Positions 35,388-44,518 are shown, counted from the first letter of the stretch. The stretch: DNA of 64,000 bases from Streptomyces pseudovenezuelae (GCF_029892565.1 NZ_JARXVH010000007.1:62001-126000), one strand, 5' to 3'. Numbers and translations: made by a program. The notes: a model not told the origin generated them from the letters alone.

Positions 35388-36911
35388 ATGAGTGTGGACG
35401 GACCCTCGGTGAACGGCCTCTCGGTGAGCGGCCTCTCGGTGGACATACTGATCGTGGGCGCGGGCCCGACCGGCCTGGCCCTCGGGATCGACCTCGCCCG
35501 GCGCGGGGTGGACGCGCTGGTCGTGGAGCGCGGCGAGGGGCTGGCGCGCGGCTCGCGCGGCAAGGGCATCCAGCCGCGCACGATGGAGGTCTTCGAGGAC
35601 CTCGGTGTGCTGGACGGGATCCTCGCGGCCGGGGGCGAGTACCCGGTCGGGATGGTCTGGCAGGACGGGAAGCAGGTCGGCGAGCACCGGATGATGGACC
35701 CGGCCGAGGACGCCGAGGAGAACACACGGTTCACCGGCCCGTGGATGGTCCCGCAGTGGCGGACGCAGGAGATCCTGTTCGCGCGGCTGACGGAGCTGGG
35801 CGGCCGGGTGGACTTCGGCCGGGAGGTCGTCTCGCTCGACGAGTCCTTCGACCAGGGGGCCGACGGCGTGACGGTCCGCTTCGCCGCCGGCGACCCGGTC
35901 CGCGCGCGGTACGTGGTGGCGGCCGACGGGGGCCGCTCGGCGGTGCGCAGGTCGCTCGGGATCGGCATGGCCGGGGAGACGGTGGACCCGAACCCGATGC
36001 TGGTGGCGGACGTCCGGATCGCCGGCCTGGGCCGGGACTACTGGCACGTCTTCCCGCCGCGCGCCGACACCGACGGCTTCCTCGCGATCTGCCCGCTCGC
36101 CGGTACGGAGGACTTCCAGGTCGTCGCCCAGTTCCCGGAGGGCACGGCGGTCGACACCTCGCTCGACGGCGTCCGCAAGGTCGTCGCCGCCCGCTCCCAC
36201 CTCGCCCCCGAGGACGTGACGGAACTGGGCTGGTCCTCGAACTTCCAGCCCCGCGCGGCCCTGGCCGACCGCTTCCGCGCCGGACGCGTCTTCCTCGCCG
36301 GCGACGCGGCGCACGTCCACTCCCCGGCCGGCGGCCAGGGCCTCAACACCAGCGTCCAGGACGCCTACAACCTGGGCTGGAAGCTGGGCGCGGTGCTGCG
36401 CGGGGGCGCCCCGGAGGAACTCCTCGACACCTACGAGGAGGAGCGGCGCCCCATCGCCGCCCAGGTGCTGGGCCTGTCGACGAGCGTCCACCGGGGCGAG
36501 GTGCAGCGCGGGAGGGCGACGCGCCAACTGGGGCTGGGGTACTGGGAGTCGTCGCTGACGGTGGATACGCGGGGTGGGGAGACGCGGGGCGAGGGAACAC
36601 CGGCCGAAGAGACCCGGACGGCCCCGGAGCGGGTGCGCGCGGGCGACCGGGCGCCGGACGTGACGGCGGCGGGCGCACGCCTCTTCGACGCCTTCCAGGG
36701 CCCGCACTGGACGCTGCTGGCGTTGGGCACGGACATCGGTACGGAGATGCCGCCGGCGCTCCCGCAGACGGTACGGGTGGTCCGGGCGCCCGCCCACGAG
36801 ATGTACGGCACGGGCCTGTTCCTGGTCCGGCCGGACGGCTATGTCGGCTGGGCGGGCACGTCGGTCACCGGACTGCCGGAGTACCTCGCGGGCGTCGGCG
36901 AGCGCCCATGA
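35388..36911 (+). CDS. FAD-dependent aromatic/TetX-like monooxygenase
   Basis: 507 residues. GxGxxG in I-V-G-A-G-P-T-G-L-A-L at about 22-32, FAD-binding R-x-K-G-I-Q-P-R-T, and G-D-A-A-H-V-H-S-P-A-G-G-Q-G-L-N at about 305, hallmarks of class A flavoprotein monooxygenases (PHBH fold, rifampicin- or tetracycline-type hydroxylases). C-terminal thioredoxin-like domain is present. Ten leading residues contain a small N-G-L-S-V-S-G-L-S-V repeat. Regulated by the divergent TetR through two operators; induced probably by its own substrate. AAGGAG 7 nt before ATG. Confidence 0.9.
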   Translation: MSVDGPSVNGLSVSGLSVDILIVGAGPTGLALGIDLARRGVDALVVERGEGLARGSRGKGIQPRTMEVFEDLGVLDGILAAGGEYPVGMVWQDGKQVGEHRMMDPAEDAEENTRFTGPWMVPQWRTQEILFARLTELGGRVDFGREVVSLDESFDQGADGVTVRFAAGDPVRARYVVAADGGRSAVRRSLGIGMAGETVDPNPMLVADVRIAGLGRDYWHVFPPRADTDGFLAICPLAGTEDFQVVAQFPEGTAVDTSLDGVRKVVAARSHLAPEDVTELGWSSNFQPRAALADRFRAGRVFLAGDAAHVHSPAGGQGLNTSVQDAYNLGWKLGAVLRGGAPEELLDTYEEERRPIAAQVLGLSTSVHRGEVQRGRATRQLGLGYWESSLTVDTRGGETRGEGTPAEETRTAPERVRAGDRAPDVTAAGARLFDAFQGPHWTLLALGTDIGTEMPPALPQTVRVVRAPAHEMYGTGLFLVRPDGYVGWAGTSVTGLPEYLAGVGERP

Positions 36912-36945
36912 CCCCGTACGCGCCGCAGGCTTGCGCGCCGCAGGC

Positions 36946-37596
36946 CTACACGCCGCCGGCCAGCGACAGCTTCACCGCGAACCCGAGGAACAGCGCGCCC
37001 GCCGCCGAAGTCGCCGTCGCCGAGAGCCGCTTGCGGCGGCGGAAGGCGGTGGCCAGCCTGGTGCCGCTGAATATCAGCGCGCTGAGGTAGAGGAAGCTCG
37101 CGATCTGGGCCAGGGTGCCGAGGACGACGAACGAGACGGCCGGATAGGCGTACCCCGGGTCGACGAACTGCACGAAGAAGGCGACGAAGAACAGGATCGC
37201 CTTGGGGTTGAAGAGGCTGACGACGAAGGCCCGCCGGTAGGGCCGCTCGTCGGCCGCGGCGACGGGCGCCTCCTCGACGGCCCGCTCCCGCCGGGTCCGC
37301 CACATCGCCCACGCGGTCCGCAGCATCCCGATGGCGAGCCAGGTCAGATAGCCCGCCCCCGCGTACTTCACGATCCCGAACAGCATGGCGTTCGCCTGCA
37401 ACAGCGAGGCGACCCCGGCCGCCGAGAGCGTCATCAGCACGGTGTCCCCGCACCACACGCCGGCAGCGGCGGTGTACCCGGCCCGGACACCCTTGCGGGC
37501 GGCGACCGAGAGGACGTACAGCGAGTTGGGACCGGGCAGCAGGACGATCAGGACGAGGCCCGCCAGATAGGTGGGAAGGTCGATGACACCGAACAT
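36946..37596 (-). CDS. LysE/RhtB-family amino-acid exporter
   Basis: 216 residues with six TM segments. V-L-L-P-G-P-N-S-L-Y-V-L and G-x-x-A-A-A-G-V-W-C-G-D are family landmarks; F-N-P-K-A-I-L-F-F lies at the start of the second half. Such exporters remove excess amino acids such as leucine or homoserine lactone analogues; substrate not visible. Convergent to the monooxygenase with a gap of 34 nt. Confidence 0.88.
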   Translation of the reverse strand: MFGVIDLPTYLAGLVLIVLLPGPNSLYVLSVAARKGVRAGYTAAAGVWCGDTVLMTLSAAGVASLLQANAMLFGIVKYAGAGYLTWLAIGMLRTAWAMWRTRRERAVEEAPVAAADERPYRRAFVVSLFNPKAILFFVAFFVQFVDPGYAYPAVSFVVLGTLAQIASFLYLSALIFSGTRLATAFRRRKRLSATATSAAGALFLGFAVKLSLAGGV

Positions 37597-37626
37597 GCCG
37601 ACGAGTGTGGCATGCGGGTACGACAG

Positions 37627-37895
37627 TCAGTCGTCGCCGTCCAGGAGGGTGTCCACGGTGAGGTCGAGGGTGACGCCGACGGATTCGGGGACCGGGACGC
37701 TCTGGCCCCGCTTGTAGCGCCCGGGGGCCGGGTACTTGCCCTTGACCGGATCCCGGTGGAGCAGAATCTCGTCGTGCTTGCGGTCGGCCACGATGTGGAC
37801 GGGGATGCCGGCCTCGGCATAGCACTCGCCCTTGGGGCCGAGGCAGTCGGACCAGTTCGACGAGGTGATCTCGGCGACAACGACAGTGCATGCGA
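37627..37895 (-). pseudogene. Remnant of a Uma2-family (DUF820) nuclease gene
   Basis: A frame that reads V-V-V-A-E-I-T-S-S-N-W-S-D and continues with E-C-Y-A-E-A-G-I-P-V-H-I-V-A-D-R to a TGA at 37627 has the conserved C-terminal half of Uma2 proteins (E-V-x-S, Y-A-x-A-G-I-P, x-L-x-D). It has no start codon of its own, and an in-frame TGA stands a few codons upstream of the first conserved strand, so the N-terminal half is lost. Streptomyces genomes carry many Uma2 paralogues; this is a decayed copy. The preceding 150 nt show no coding trace. Confidence 0.7.
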
Positions 37896-38059
37896 GCCGT
37901 CAGGCGGGGGGTCACAGCCACGGCGTCCTCCATTTCGGGGGCCGCTCTCCACGAGCGTAGCCGCCACCGTGCACCTTCCGCCTTCGATCCCGAACGAAGG
38001 AATCCCGCAGGTCAGAGCCCCCTGTTCGCGACCCCCCACCCGGGGGCAGACTACGGGGC

Positions 38060-38908
38060 ATGGGGAGAACGATCGTCACTACGGCGGCACTCGTGGCCCT
38101 GGCCGCCGTGTACGGCTGCACCGTGCAGGGCGCGGACGGCAAGGGCAACTCGCCGGTGCACATCAAGTTGCCCAGCAGCGCTGCACCGACGAGCACGTCG
38201 GACGACAGCGACAGCGAGGGTGACGGCAAGTCGAGCGCGTCCCCCTCCAAGTCCGCCGAGCAGACCGGGCCCGCGCCCGCCGTGCTGTGGTCCCGTGGGG
38301 ACGGCGGGCGTGATGTGCGGGAGCTGCAGGCCCGGTTGCACCAGGTGCAGTGGCTGTTCGACGGCCCGACGGGGTCGTACGACGATCTGACGGAGCGGGC
38401 GGTCAAGGGCTTCCAGGGCAAGCGCGGGCTGCCGAAGACCGGCGAGACGGACACCGTCACCTGGCAGCGGCTGGTGAGGATGACGCACGAGCCGGGGAAG
38501 TGGGACCTGTACCTGATGGGCGGCCAGCCCGCCGGCGCGCCCGATCCGCGGTGTCTGACCGGGCGGGTCCTGTGCATCGACAAGACCAGCCGGACCCTGC
38601 GCTGGATGATCGACGGCCGGACGGTGTCGACGATGTCGGTCCGCTTCGGCGCGACGGGCACGCCCACCCGGGACGGCGTGTTCCACGTCTACTGGAAGTC
38701 CCGCAACCACTACTCGACGCTGTACGACTCCCCGATGCCGTACGCGATGTTCTTCAGCGGCGGCCAGGCCGTGCACTACTCGTACGACTTCTCGGCCCGC
38801 GGCTACGCGGGCGGTTCGCACGGGTGCGTCAACGTCCGGGACGAGGCGGCGATCGCGAGCCTGTACGCGCAGGTACGCGACGGCGACAAGGTCGTCGTGT
38901 ACTGGTGA
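38060..38908 (+). CDS. L,D-transpeptidase lipoprotein with peptidoglycan-binding domain
   Basis: 282 residues. Lipobox V-Y-G-C with Cys at 20, a Ser/Asp-rich linker to about 75, a PG-binding-1 domain (D-V-R-E-L-Q-A-R-L, A-V-K-G-F-Q-G-K-R-G-L) and a YkuD catalytic domain ending with H-Y-S-Y-D-F and S-H-G-C-V-N-V, where Cys is the nucleophile. It cross-links peptidoglycan by 3-3 bonds or attaches proteins. It acts outside the membrane. Alone, with a strong terminator hairpin after the stop. Confidence 0.92.
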   Translation: MGRTIVTTAALVALAAVYGCTVQGADGKGNSPVHIKLPSSAAPTSTSDDSDSEGDGKSSASPSKSAEQTGPAPAVLWSRGDGGRDVRELQARLHQVQWLFDGPTGSYDDLTERAVKGFQGKRGLPKTGETDTVTWQRLVRMTHEPGKWDLYLMGGQPAGAPDPRCLTGRVLCIDKTSRTLRWMIDGRTVSTMSVRFGATGTPTRDGVFHVYWKSRNHYSTLYDSPMPYAMFFSGGQAVHYSYDFSARGYAGGSHGCVNVRDEAAIASLYAQVRDGDKVVVYW

Positions 38909-38931
38909 GGCGCGGGGCATGAGCTGTGCGG

Positions 38932-38970
38932 GGCGCGGACGGGACCGGGGGAACGTGTCCCGCCCGCGCC
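38932..38970 (+). terminator. Hairpin terminator after the L,D-transpeptidase gene
   Basis: 14-bp stem with one mismatch (38932-38945 and 38957-38970), loop 11 nt, 24 nt after the stop. Confidence 0.65.
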
Positions 38971-39111
38971 GAGTTGCACGAGCCGTAGGTACGGGGGGAA
39001 CCCCGGCTCTGTGCGACGGCCGATGACCAGTCGGCTCATTAAGTACTGCGCCAACCCGGCCGAAAACGTCACACCCGGCGCCCGAATAATCAGAAATCGC
39101 AGGTCAGAGCT

Positions 39112-40188
39112 TTACAGCGCGCTGTACGTCGGATTCGGCGCCGGAGTGGGTGCGGCGGGCGTCGTCAGCCGCGTCGGCACCAGGGGCCGGACCGAGCCCG
39201 AACCGTCGGCCCCGCCGGTCTGTCCACCACCGCCGGGCGCTATGTGATGGCCGTCGTCGGCACCGCCCTGGTCCTCGCCCTTGCCACCCTCGTCGCCCTG
39301 GCCGTTCTGCCCGCCGGGACCGACGTCGTTCTTGCCGTCGCCCTTGCCGTCGCCCTTGCCGTCGCCCTTGCCGTCGCCCTTGCCGTCGCTGTCCTTGGCC
39401 GTGGACCCGGAGTCGCCGAGCGCGTTCTTGCAGTACCGCCACACCCGGCCGCCACCGACGCCGCCCGCCGCGTGCACCAGGGCCCGTCTGCGCTCGGCGC
39501 TCAGCTTCTTGCCGTCGCGCAGATCACGGCAGGCCGCAGGGCCACCGCTCCACCCGCCGTCGTCCTTGCCGTCGGCGCGGTCGTCGGCGCCGGGCGCGAC
39601 CGTGGCGCCGTCGCGCGAGCCGGTGCCCTGGGTGTCCGAGGCGGTGGGACCGCCGGTGGGTCCGTCGGGCGTCGGCCGGCCGGGCAGCAGGCCCTTGGGC
39701 GAAGGCGACACGAGCGGGCGGTCGGGCGACGCGGCCGCCGAGACGGAGGAGACGGGGCCGGGGTCGCCGCCGAACGGCGACGGCAGGATCCCGGAGGTGG
39801 CCGCGACCGCGACCCCGCCGACCATGCCGGCGGCCAGCACGGCGGTCAGCCCGAAGCGCACGGGCCGCGCCCAGCGGGGCCTGCTGACGTCCGGGCCGGG
39901 GCCGCCGATGCGCACGAGCCCGGCGTCGGAGGACCGGCCGCGGGTGGGCGGGCCGACCACGGCCGGTCCTGACCGGTCGGCGCGGGCGGTGCGGAAGGCG
40001 GCCAACGCGGCGGCCTCGCCCGGGAGCTCGGGTCCGGGCCGGGTGACGTCGGCGGAGAGCGCGTCGAGCGTTTTGGCGAGGCGTTCGGCCTCATCCCGGG
40101 AGGCGGTGTCGACAGCGTCCAGTGGCTCTCCGCGCAGCAGCGTCTCCGCTGTTTCGGGGTCCAGCCACCTGTACTGCTCGTCGGCCAT
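39112..40188 (-). CDS. Single-pass membrane protein, probable anti-sigma partner, with GDGK repeats
   Basis: 358 residues. Cytoplasmic part of about 108 residues without a recognised zinc anti-sigma motif, one TM helix at about 110-131 (F-G-L-T-A-V-L-A-A-G-M-V-G-G), then a long Pro/Gly/Asp-rich outside region. Residues 267-286 are five G-D-G-K-type tetrapeptide repeats encoded by a 12-bp tandem repeat. It starts within the stop region of the ECF sigma gene (ATGTGATGG), AAGGA 6 nt upstream of the ATG. The gene order and topology suggest an anti-sigma factor; direct evidence is lacking. Confidence 0.75.
   Translation of the reverse strand: MADEQYRWLDPETAETLLRGEPLDAVDTASRDEAERLAKTLDALSADVTRPGPELPGEAAALAAFRTARADRSGPAVVGPPTRGRSSDAGLVRIGGPGPDVSRPRWARPVRFGLTAVLAAGMVGGVAVAATSGILPSPFGGDPGPVSSVSAAASPDRPLVSPSPKGLLPGRPTPDGPTGGPTASDTQGTGSRDGATVAPGADDRADGKDDGGWSGGPAACRDLRDGKKLSAERRRALVHAAGGVGGGRVWRYCKNALGDSGSTAKDSDGKGDGKGDGKGDGKGDGKNDVGPGGQNGQGDEGGKGEDQGGADDGHHIAPGGGGQTGGADGSGSVRPLVPTRLTTPAAPTPAPNPTYSAL
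39331..39390. repeat. 12-bp tandem repeat, five copies
   Basis: CTTGCCGTCGCC repeated five times (last copy one mismatch) inside the membrane protein gene; encodes Gly-Asp-Gly-Lys units. Likely hypervariable in copy number. Confidence 0.9.
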
Positions 40189-40901
40189 CACATGTCCTTC
40201 TGCGTCCGCGGACGCGTATGCGTCACACTCGCGGACGTCACCGCACGGTCTTCGGGTTCTCGCTGGTGCGGCACCGCGTCGAGCGCGCCCGCGGATTCCG
40301 CATCGTCGGCGAGCAACTCTGCCAGGCGTTTGAGACCCCGGTGCGCCGCCGTGCGGACGGCACCCGGCCGCTTGCCGAGCGTCTCGGCCGCGGTCTTGGC
40401 GTCGAGGCCCACCACCACGCGCAGCACGACGGCCTCGGCCTGGTCCTGCGGGAGGCGGGCGATCAGCGAGAGGGTGCGGTCGGTGGCCAGCGCCTCGATG
40501 GCCTCGCCCGCGGTGTCGGACTCGGCGGCCCTGCCGGTCAGTTCCGTTTCGTCGCCGCCTATGGCCGGGCGGCGACCGCGCATGCGTATGTGGTCCAGGG
40601 CGCGGTTGCGCGCTATCCGGGCGGCCCAGCCGCGGAAGCGGTCCGCGTCGCCGCTGAACCGCTCCAGGTCACGGGCGATCTGCAGCCAGGCCTCGGACGC
40701 GACGTCCTCGGCGTCCGGGTCGCCGACCAGTGTCCGGACGTACCCGAGCAGCCGCGGGTGCACCGCTCGGTACACAGTCCGGAACGCGGTCTCGTTCCCG
40801 TCCTGTGCCGCAAGCACCGCGGTGGTCAGCTCCGCGTCGTCCCCCAGCACCCGTAATCCTCGATCGATGGTCAGCCGATGGTTGCGGCGATTGTTCGTCA
40901 T
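40188..40901 (-). CDS. ECF sigma factor (unit 1)
   Basis: 237 residues. Region 2 (H-P-R-L-L-G-Y-V-R-T-L-V-G, A-E-D-V-A-S-E-A-W) and region 4 (A-E-A-V-V-L-R-V-V-V-G-L, G-A-V-R-T-A-A-H-R-G-L). Very similar in both regions to the sigma factor at 41461-42105. A start at 40950-40952 (M-D-E-Q-R) would give 17 more residues; neither start has a strong RBS. Stop overlaps the start of the membrane partner. Signal and regulon unknown. Confidence 0.9.
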   Translation of the reverse strand: MTNNRRNHRLTIDRGLRVLGDDAELTTAVLAAQDGNETAFRTVYRAVHPRLLGYVRTLVGDPDAEDVASEAWLQIARDLERFSGDADRFRGWAARIARNRALDHIRMRGRRPAIGGDETELTGRAAESDTAGEAIEALATDRTLSLIARLPQDQAEAVVLRVVVGLDAKTAAETLGKRPGAVRTAAHRGLKRLAELLADDAESAGALDAVPHQREPEDRAVTSASVTHTRPRTQKDM

Positions 40902-41225
40902 CCGCGCCCGGCGCGAAAGGCACGTTACGACCTGAAACCGCTGCTCGTCCATGTCCGTACAAGCTGGGACCAGCTTGTGATGTCGTGGGGTGTGACAGAA
41001 ACCGCACTCATGGCGCTGTAGCAAGTACGGGTCGCCGCGCGGCCCGTGCCGCGCGACGGCCGGGGCCTCTCCTGTGGGGGGTGGCGGCCCCGGCCGTTGC
41101 TTCGGTGGGAGCGCTCCGACGCGTCGGGGGTCCAATCCCGGCCTCGCCGCCCACGGCCGAAAACGTTCGCCGCCTGCCACCGAAGCCGACGCCTCGCTCT
41201 CGACGAGCGCCGCGTACAGCCGTGT
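40902..41225. other. 324-nt intergenic region with a terminator hairpin
   Basis: Carries the presumed promoter of ECF unit 1 on the right flank (GTCACACC, CATCACAAGC) and the hairpin at 41056-41097. Frames open on both strands have no domain or codon-bias support. Confidence 0.5.
41056..41097 (-). terminator. Hairpin terminator of ECF unit 2
   Basis: 12-bp perfect stem ACGGCCGGGGCC/GGCCCCGGCCGT (41056-41067, 41086-41097) with an 18-nt loop, downstream of the 62-residue gene. Confidence 0.65.
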
Positions 41226-41414
41226 TCACCCGGCCCGCCAGTCGTCCTGGCGCCGGGTACGGGCGTGGTGCGTCCCCGCGTCCCGGGCGGCCCGGAACGC
41301 GTCCACCGCCCGCCGCTCCCCCTCGGGATCGAGCACGCCGTCCCGCATGGCACCGGCGAACAGCACTTCCAGAACCAGGCCGTCGGTGTGGCCGTCCTCG
41401 TGCCGTTCACCCAT
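41226..41414 (-). CDS. Small protein after ECF unit 2, unknown function
   Basis: 62 residues, charged, no TM or Cys. The middle reads L-E-V-L-F-A-G-A-M-R-D-G-V-L-D-P-E-G-E-R-R-A-V-D in which the helix pattern is regular. It follows the ECF sigma gene after 46 nt in the same operon, where a partner of sigma would be expected. No family recognised. The frame is open further upstream to 41495, overlapping the sigma gene; ATG at 41412-41414 is preferred. No good RBS, so confidence is modest. Confidence 0.5.
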   Translation of the reverse strand: MGERHEDGHTDGLVLEVLFAGAMRDGVLDPEGERRAVDAFRAARDAGTHHARTRRQDDWRAG

Positions 41415-41460
41415 GTCCCCGCCCCATCCGTGTCCTACGGCCGGCCCTCGCCGCCGCCCT

Positions 41461-42105
41461 TCACGTCGACTCCCCCAGCGTGTGCGGGTCGTCATTCGTC
41501 ACACCTTCGGCGCCGAGCCCCCGCGCGAGCCCGCGCAGTCCCCGGTGCGCGGCCGTGCGCACCGCGCCGGGGCGCTTGCCGAGGACACGGGCGGCGGCGG
41601 GGCCGTCGAGTCCGACGACGACCCGGAGCAGTACGGCCTCGGCCTGGTCCGGCGGCAGCGTGCGGACCAGCGCCAGGGCGCGCTCGGTGGACAGCGCTTC
41701 CAGTGCCTGGTCGTCGGTGGAGTGCGGCCCGGGCAGTTCGAGTACGTCCTGTTCGAGCGTCGCCGGCCGGGGCCGTACCCGCTGTCGGCGCAGGTGGTCC
41801 AGGGCCCGGTGCCGGGCGATGGTCGCCGTCCAGCCGCGGAAGCCCGCTCCGTCGCCCTTGAACCGGCCGAGGTCCCGGGCGATCTCCAGCCAGGCGTCGG
41901 AGGCCACGTCCTCGGCCTCGTCGCCGACGATGCCGCGGAGATAGCCGAGCAGCCCCGGCTGCACCAGCCGGTAGGCGTCCGCGAAAGCGGCCTCGTCGCC
42001 CCGCTGGGCGCCCGCGACGGCCGCGCCCAGTTCCCCGTCGTACGCCTGCACGCGGCGGGGTTCCCCTCCCTGGCCCAACACTGCCCTCGTTCGCAGAAGT
42101 TGCAT
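41461..42105 (-). CDS. ECF sigma factor (unit 2)
   Basis: 214 residues. Region 2 (G-Y-L-R-G-I-V-G, A-E-D-V-A-S-D-A-W-L-E-I-A-R-D-L) and region 4 (A-E-A-V-L-L-R-V-V-V-G-L, L-G-K-R-P-G-A-V-R-T-A-A-H-R-G-L). Long identical blocks with unit 1 show an old tandem duplication. The start chosen is M-Q-L-L-R at 42105. A charged small protein replaces the TM partner seen in unit 1. Confidence 0.88.
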   Translation of the reverse strand: MQLLRTRAVLGQGGEPRRVQAYDGELGAAVAGAQRGDEAAFADAYRLVQPGLLGYLRGIVGDEAEDVASDAWLEIARDLGRFKGDGAGFRGWTATIARHRALDHLRRQRVRPRPATLEQDVLELPGPHSTDDQALEALSTERALALVRTLPPDQAEAVLLRVVVGLDGPAAARVLGKRPGAVRTAAHRGLRGLARGLGAEGVTNDDPHTLGEST

Positions 42106-42349
42106 ACGCCGTCGAGTCGTTCACGCCTTCACGGTCATCAGCGCCAGGTCTCACAGAAGTGTCACAGCCCGTCGGCTGCCCCAAGCGGCCCCCGCCATCA
42201 GGTGATCTGCGTCACTGTCGGGCGAACTCCCGTGACGTTTACCGGCAAGCGCTCGCTGAATGGTCTGGAGCACCCGTGTGACGGGTGCGTTTTCTGTGAC
42301 TTTCTTCTGACTTCTGTGGCCTTCGGGCCTTCTTCGGGGTGGGGAACAC

Positions 42350-44518
42350 GTGGTGAGTCGTCGTACGTCCCATGCGTACAGACCGCTGAGCATGAAACGC
42401 CGGGCCTGGCTGACGCTGGGCGCCGTGGTCCTGGGCGGCGGAGGCCTGGCGTCGTACGCCATCGCCAGCCCGTCGGCCGACGGTGCGGCGGACGGACAGC
42501 CCAAGCGGCCGGCCAAGGTCTACGACCTGACGCTGAAGAACACCGCGACGGGCAAGCGCGAGTTGGCGCGCACGGAGACCAAGCAGTTCTCGCTGCTCGG
42601 CGTCTCCTGGACCGGGGCGACCAAGGAGCTGGACGGCGCGGCCCAGGTCCGCACCCGCAGCACCGACACCGGCGCGTGGACCGCCTGGCAGGACCTGGAG
42701 ACGAACGTCGACCCGGTGGAGGACCCCGAGGAGCGGGCCGGTGCGCGCGGCGCCTCGGAGCCGCTGTGGGTGGGCCCCTCGGACGGCGTGCAGGTACAGG
42801 TCGTCCACGAGGACGGCACCACGAGTGCCGGACTGCCCAAGGGACTTGAGGTCAACCTGGTCGACCCGGGCGTGGTCACGTCCGCGGAGCAGAAGGCCGA
42901 GCCGGCGGCGTTCGTCGCGGACGCGAGCCCCTCCGCCACCGCGACCGCCACCGCGTCTCCGACGCCCACCGCCACGTCGACGCCCACCGCGCCGCCGTCC
43001 ACCGTGCCCGAGCCGCCGATCACCACGCGGGCCGGCTGGGGCGCGGACGAGTCGATCAGCAAGGATCCGTCGGAGTACAACCCCGACGTGAAGGCCGTGT
43101 TCGTGCACCACACGGACGGCTCCAACGACTACTCGTGCGCCGACTCGGCGGCCATCGTCCGGGGCATCTACACGTACCACGTGCAGACCAACGGCTGGAA
43201 CGACATCGGCTACAACTTCCTGGTCGACAAGTGCGGCACGATCTTCGAGGGCCGCAAGGGCGGCGTCGACCTCCCGGTCCTCGGCGCGCACACCTACGGC
43301 TGGAACCGTGAGTCCACCGGCATCGCCGTGCTCGGCAACTACACCACCGCCGGGGCGAGCAGCGCGGCCCTGACCTCGGTCGCCCGCATCGCGGCCTGGA
43401 AGCTCGGCCAGTACGGCGCCGACCCGGCCGGCACCGTGCAGCTGACGGCGGGCGCGACACAGGACAACTACGCCGGTACGAAGTTCACGGCCGGCACCGC
43501 CTACACCTTCGACCGGATCTCCGCGCACCGCGACGGCTACCTCACCGAGTGCCCGGGCGGTGCCCTCTACGCCCAGCTGCCGACGATCCGCACCCAGGCG
43601 GCCGGCCCGGTGCAGGGCCTGAAGACCGGCACGGTGACCGGGGCGGGCAAGTCGGGCTCGACGTACTACACCAAGGGCGCCGTCACGGTGAACTGGTCGA
43701 CGAGCACGCCGACTTCGCTGATATCGAAGTTCGAGCTGCTGGTCGACGGCAAGGTGGTGGCCACCACCGCCGGTACGGCCGCCTCCGCCAAGACCACCCT
43801 CGCGCTGGGCAGCCACAAGGTGACCGTGCGGGCCACGCACCAGTCGGGCAGGACGACGACCACGGCCGCGCTCGCCTTCGTGGCGGAGACGACCCTGCCG
43901 ACCTTCACCACGGCCCCGAAGCTCACCCTGCGCACCGGCACGGTCAGCACCACCGCCGTCCCGGTCACCCTCGGCTGGAAGGCCACCGACGCGCAGGCAC
44001 TGAAGGCGGTGGACCTGCTGACGCCGACGACGGCCGCGTTCGGCCCGACCACGACGACGTCCAGCCGCACCGCCAAGTCCGGCTCCGCGTCCACCTGGTC
44101 GATGCGGGCGACCGACTTCGCGGGCAACACCCGCACGTCCTCGCCGTCCTTCACGCCGCTGATCCTCCAGGAGACCTCGGCGAAGAAGACCGGTACCTGG
44201 ACCAGCCGTTCGTCCACCAGCTACCTCGGCGGGAAGTCGTACTCCAGCAGTGCGAAGAACGCGAGCCTGACCTGGACCTTCACCGGGCGCTCGGCGTCCT
44301 GGGTGGTCTCGCGGGCGTCGACCTCGGGACAGGCGTACGTCTACGTCGACGGCACCAAGGTGGCGACGGTGGACCTGAAGTCCGCCACCACCAGCTACCG
44401 CCAGGCGATCTGGACGAAGAGCTGGACCACCAGCGCCAAGCACACGGTCAAGGTCGTCGTGGTGGGCACCAGCGGCCGCCCGACGATCACGACGGACGGC
44501 CTGGTCTACATCAAGTAG
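42350..44518 (+). CDS. Secreted PGRP-type N-acetylmuramoyl-L-alanine amidase
   Basis: 722 residues. Signal peptide with twin Arg (M-K-R-R-A-W-L-T-L-G at residues 15-24), a beta-rich N-domain, a Ser/Thr/Pro linker (about 190-220), then an amidase-2/PGRP domain: T-T-R-A-G-W-G-A-D, zinc His in F-V-H-H-T-D-G-S, Y-N-F-L-V-D-K-C and A-H-R-D. The last 300 residues are Ig-like repeats rich in Thr and Ser. Splits the stem peptide from muramic acid. Start GTG at 42350 or 42353; the ATG at 42392 is also possible. Convergent overlap of 8 nt with the efflux gene. Confidence 0.88.
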   Translation: MVSRRTSHAYRPLSMKRRAWLTLGAVVLGGGGLASYAIASPSADGAADGQPKRPAKVYDLTLKNTATGKRELARTETKQFSLLGVSWTGATKELDGAAQVRTRSTDTGAWTAWQDLETNVDPVEDPEERAGARGASEPLWVGPSDGVQVQVVHEDGTTSAGLPKGLEVNLVDPGVVTSAEQKAEPAAFVADASPSATATATASPTPTATSTPTAPPSTVPEPPITTRAGWGADESISKDPSEYNPDVKAVFVHHTDGSNDYSCADSAAIVRGIYTYHVQTNGWNDIGYNFLVDKCGTIFEGRKGGVDLPVLGAHTYGWNRESTGIAVLGNYTTAGASSAALTSVARIAAWKLGQYGADPAGTVQLTAGATQDNYAGTKFTAGTAYTFDRISAHRDGYLTECPGGALYAQLPTIRTQAAGPVQGLKTGTVTGAGKSGSTYYTKGAVTVNWSTSTPTSLISKFELLVDGKVVATTAGTAASAKTTLALGSHKVTVRATHQSGRTTTTAALAFVAETTLPTFTTAPKLTLRTGTVSTTAVPVTLGWKATDAQALKAVDLLTPTTAAFGPTTTTSSRTAKSGSASTWSMRATDFAGNTRTSSPSFTPLILQETSAKKTGTWTSRSSTSYLGGKSYSSSAKNASLTWTFTGRSASWVVSRASTSGQAYVYVDGTKVATVDLKSATTSYRQAIWTKSWTTSAKHTVKVVVVGTSGRPTITTDGLVYIK

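Noticed and set aside
39244..39400. Repeat region resembling a CRISPR-like array
   Set aside because: The repeats are 12 bp, contiguous and in frame, without spacers; they are coding tandem repeats.
41046..42849. Plus-strand open frames over ECF unit 2
   Set aside because: They lie antisense to the sigma and small-protein genes and show no domain.
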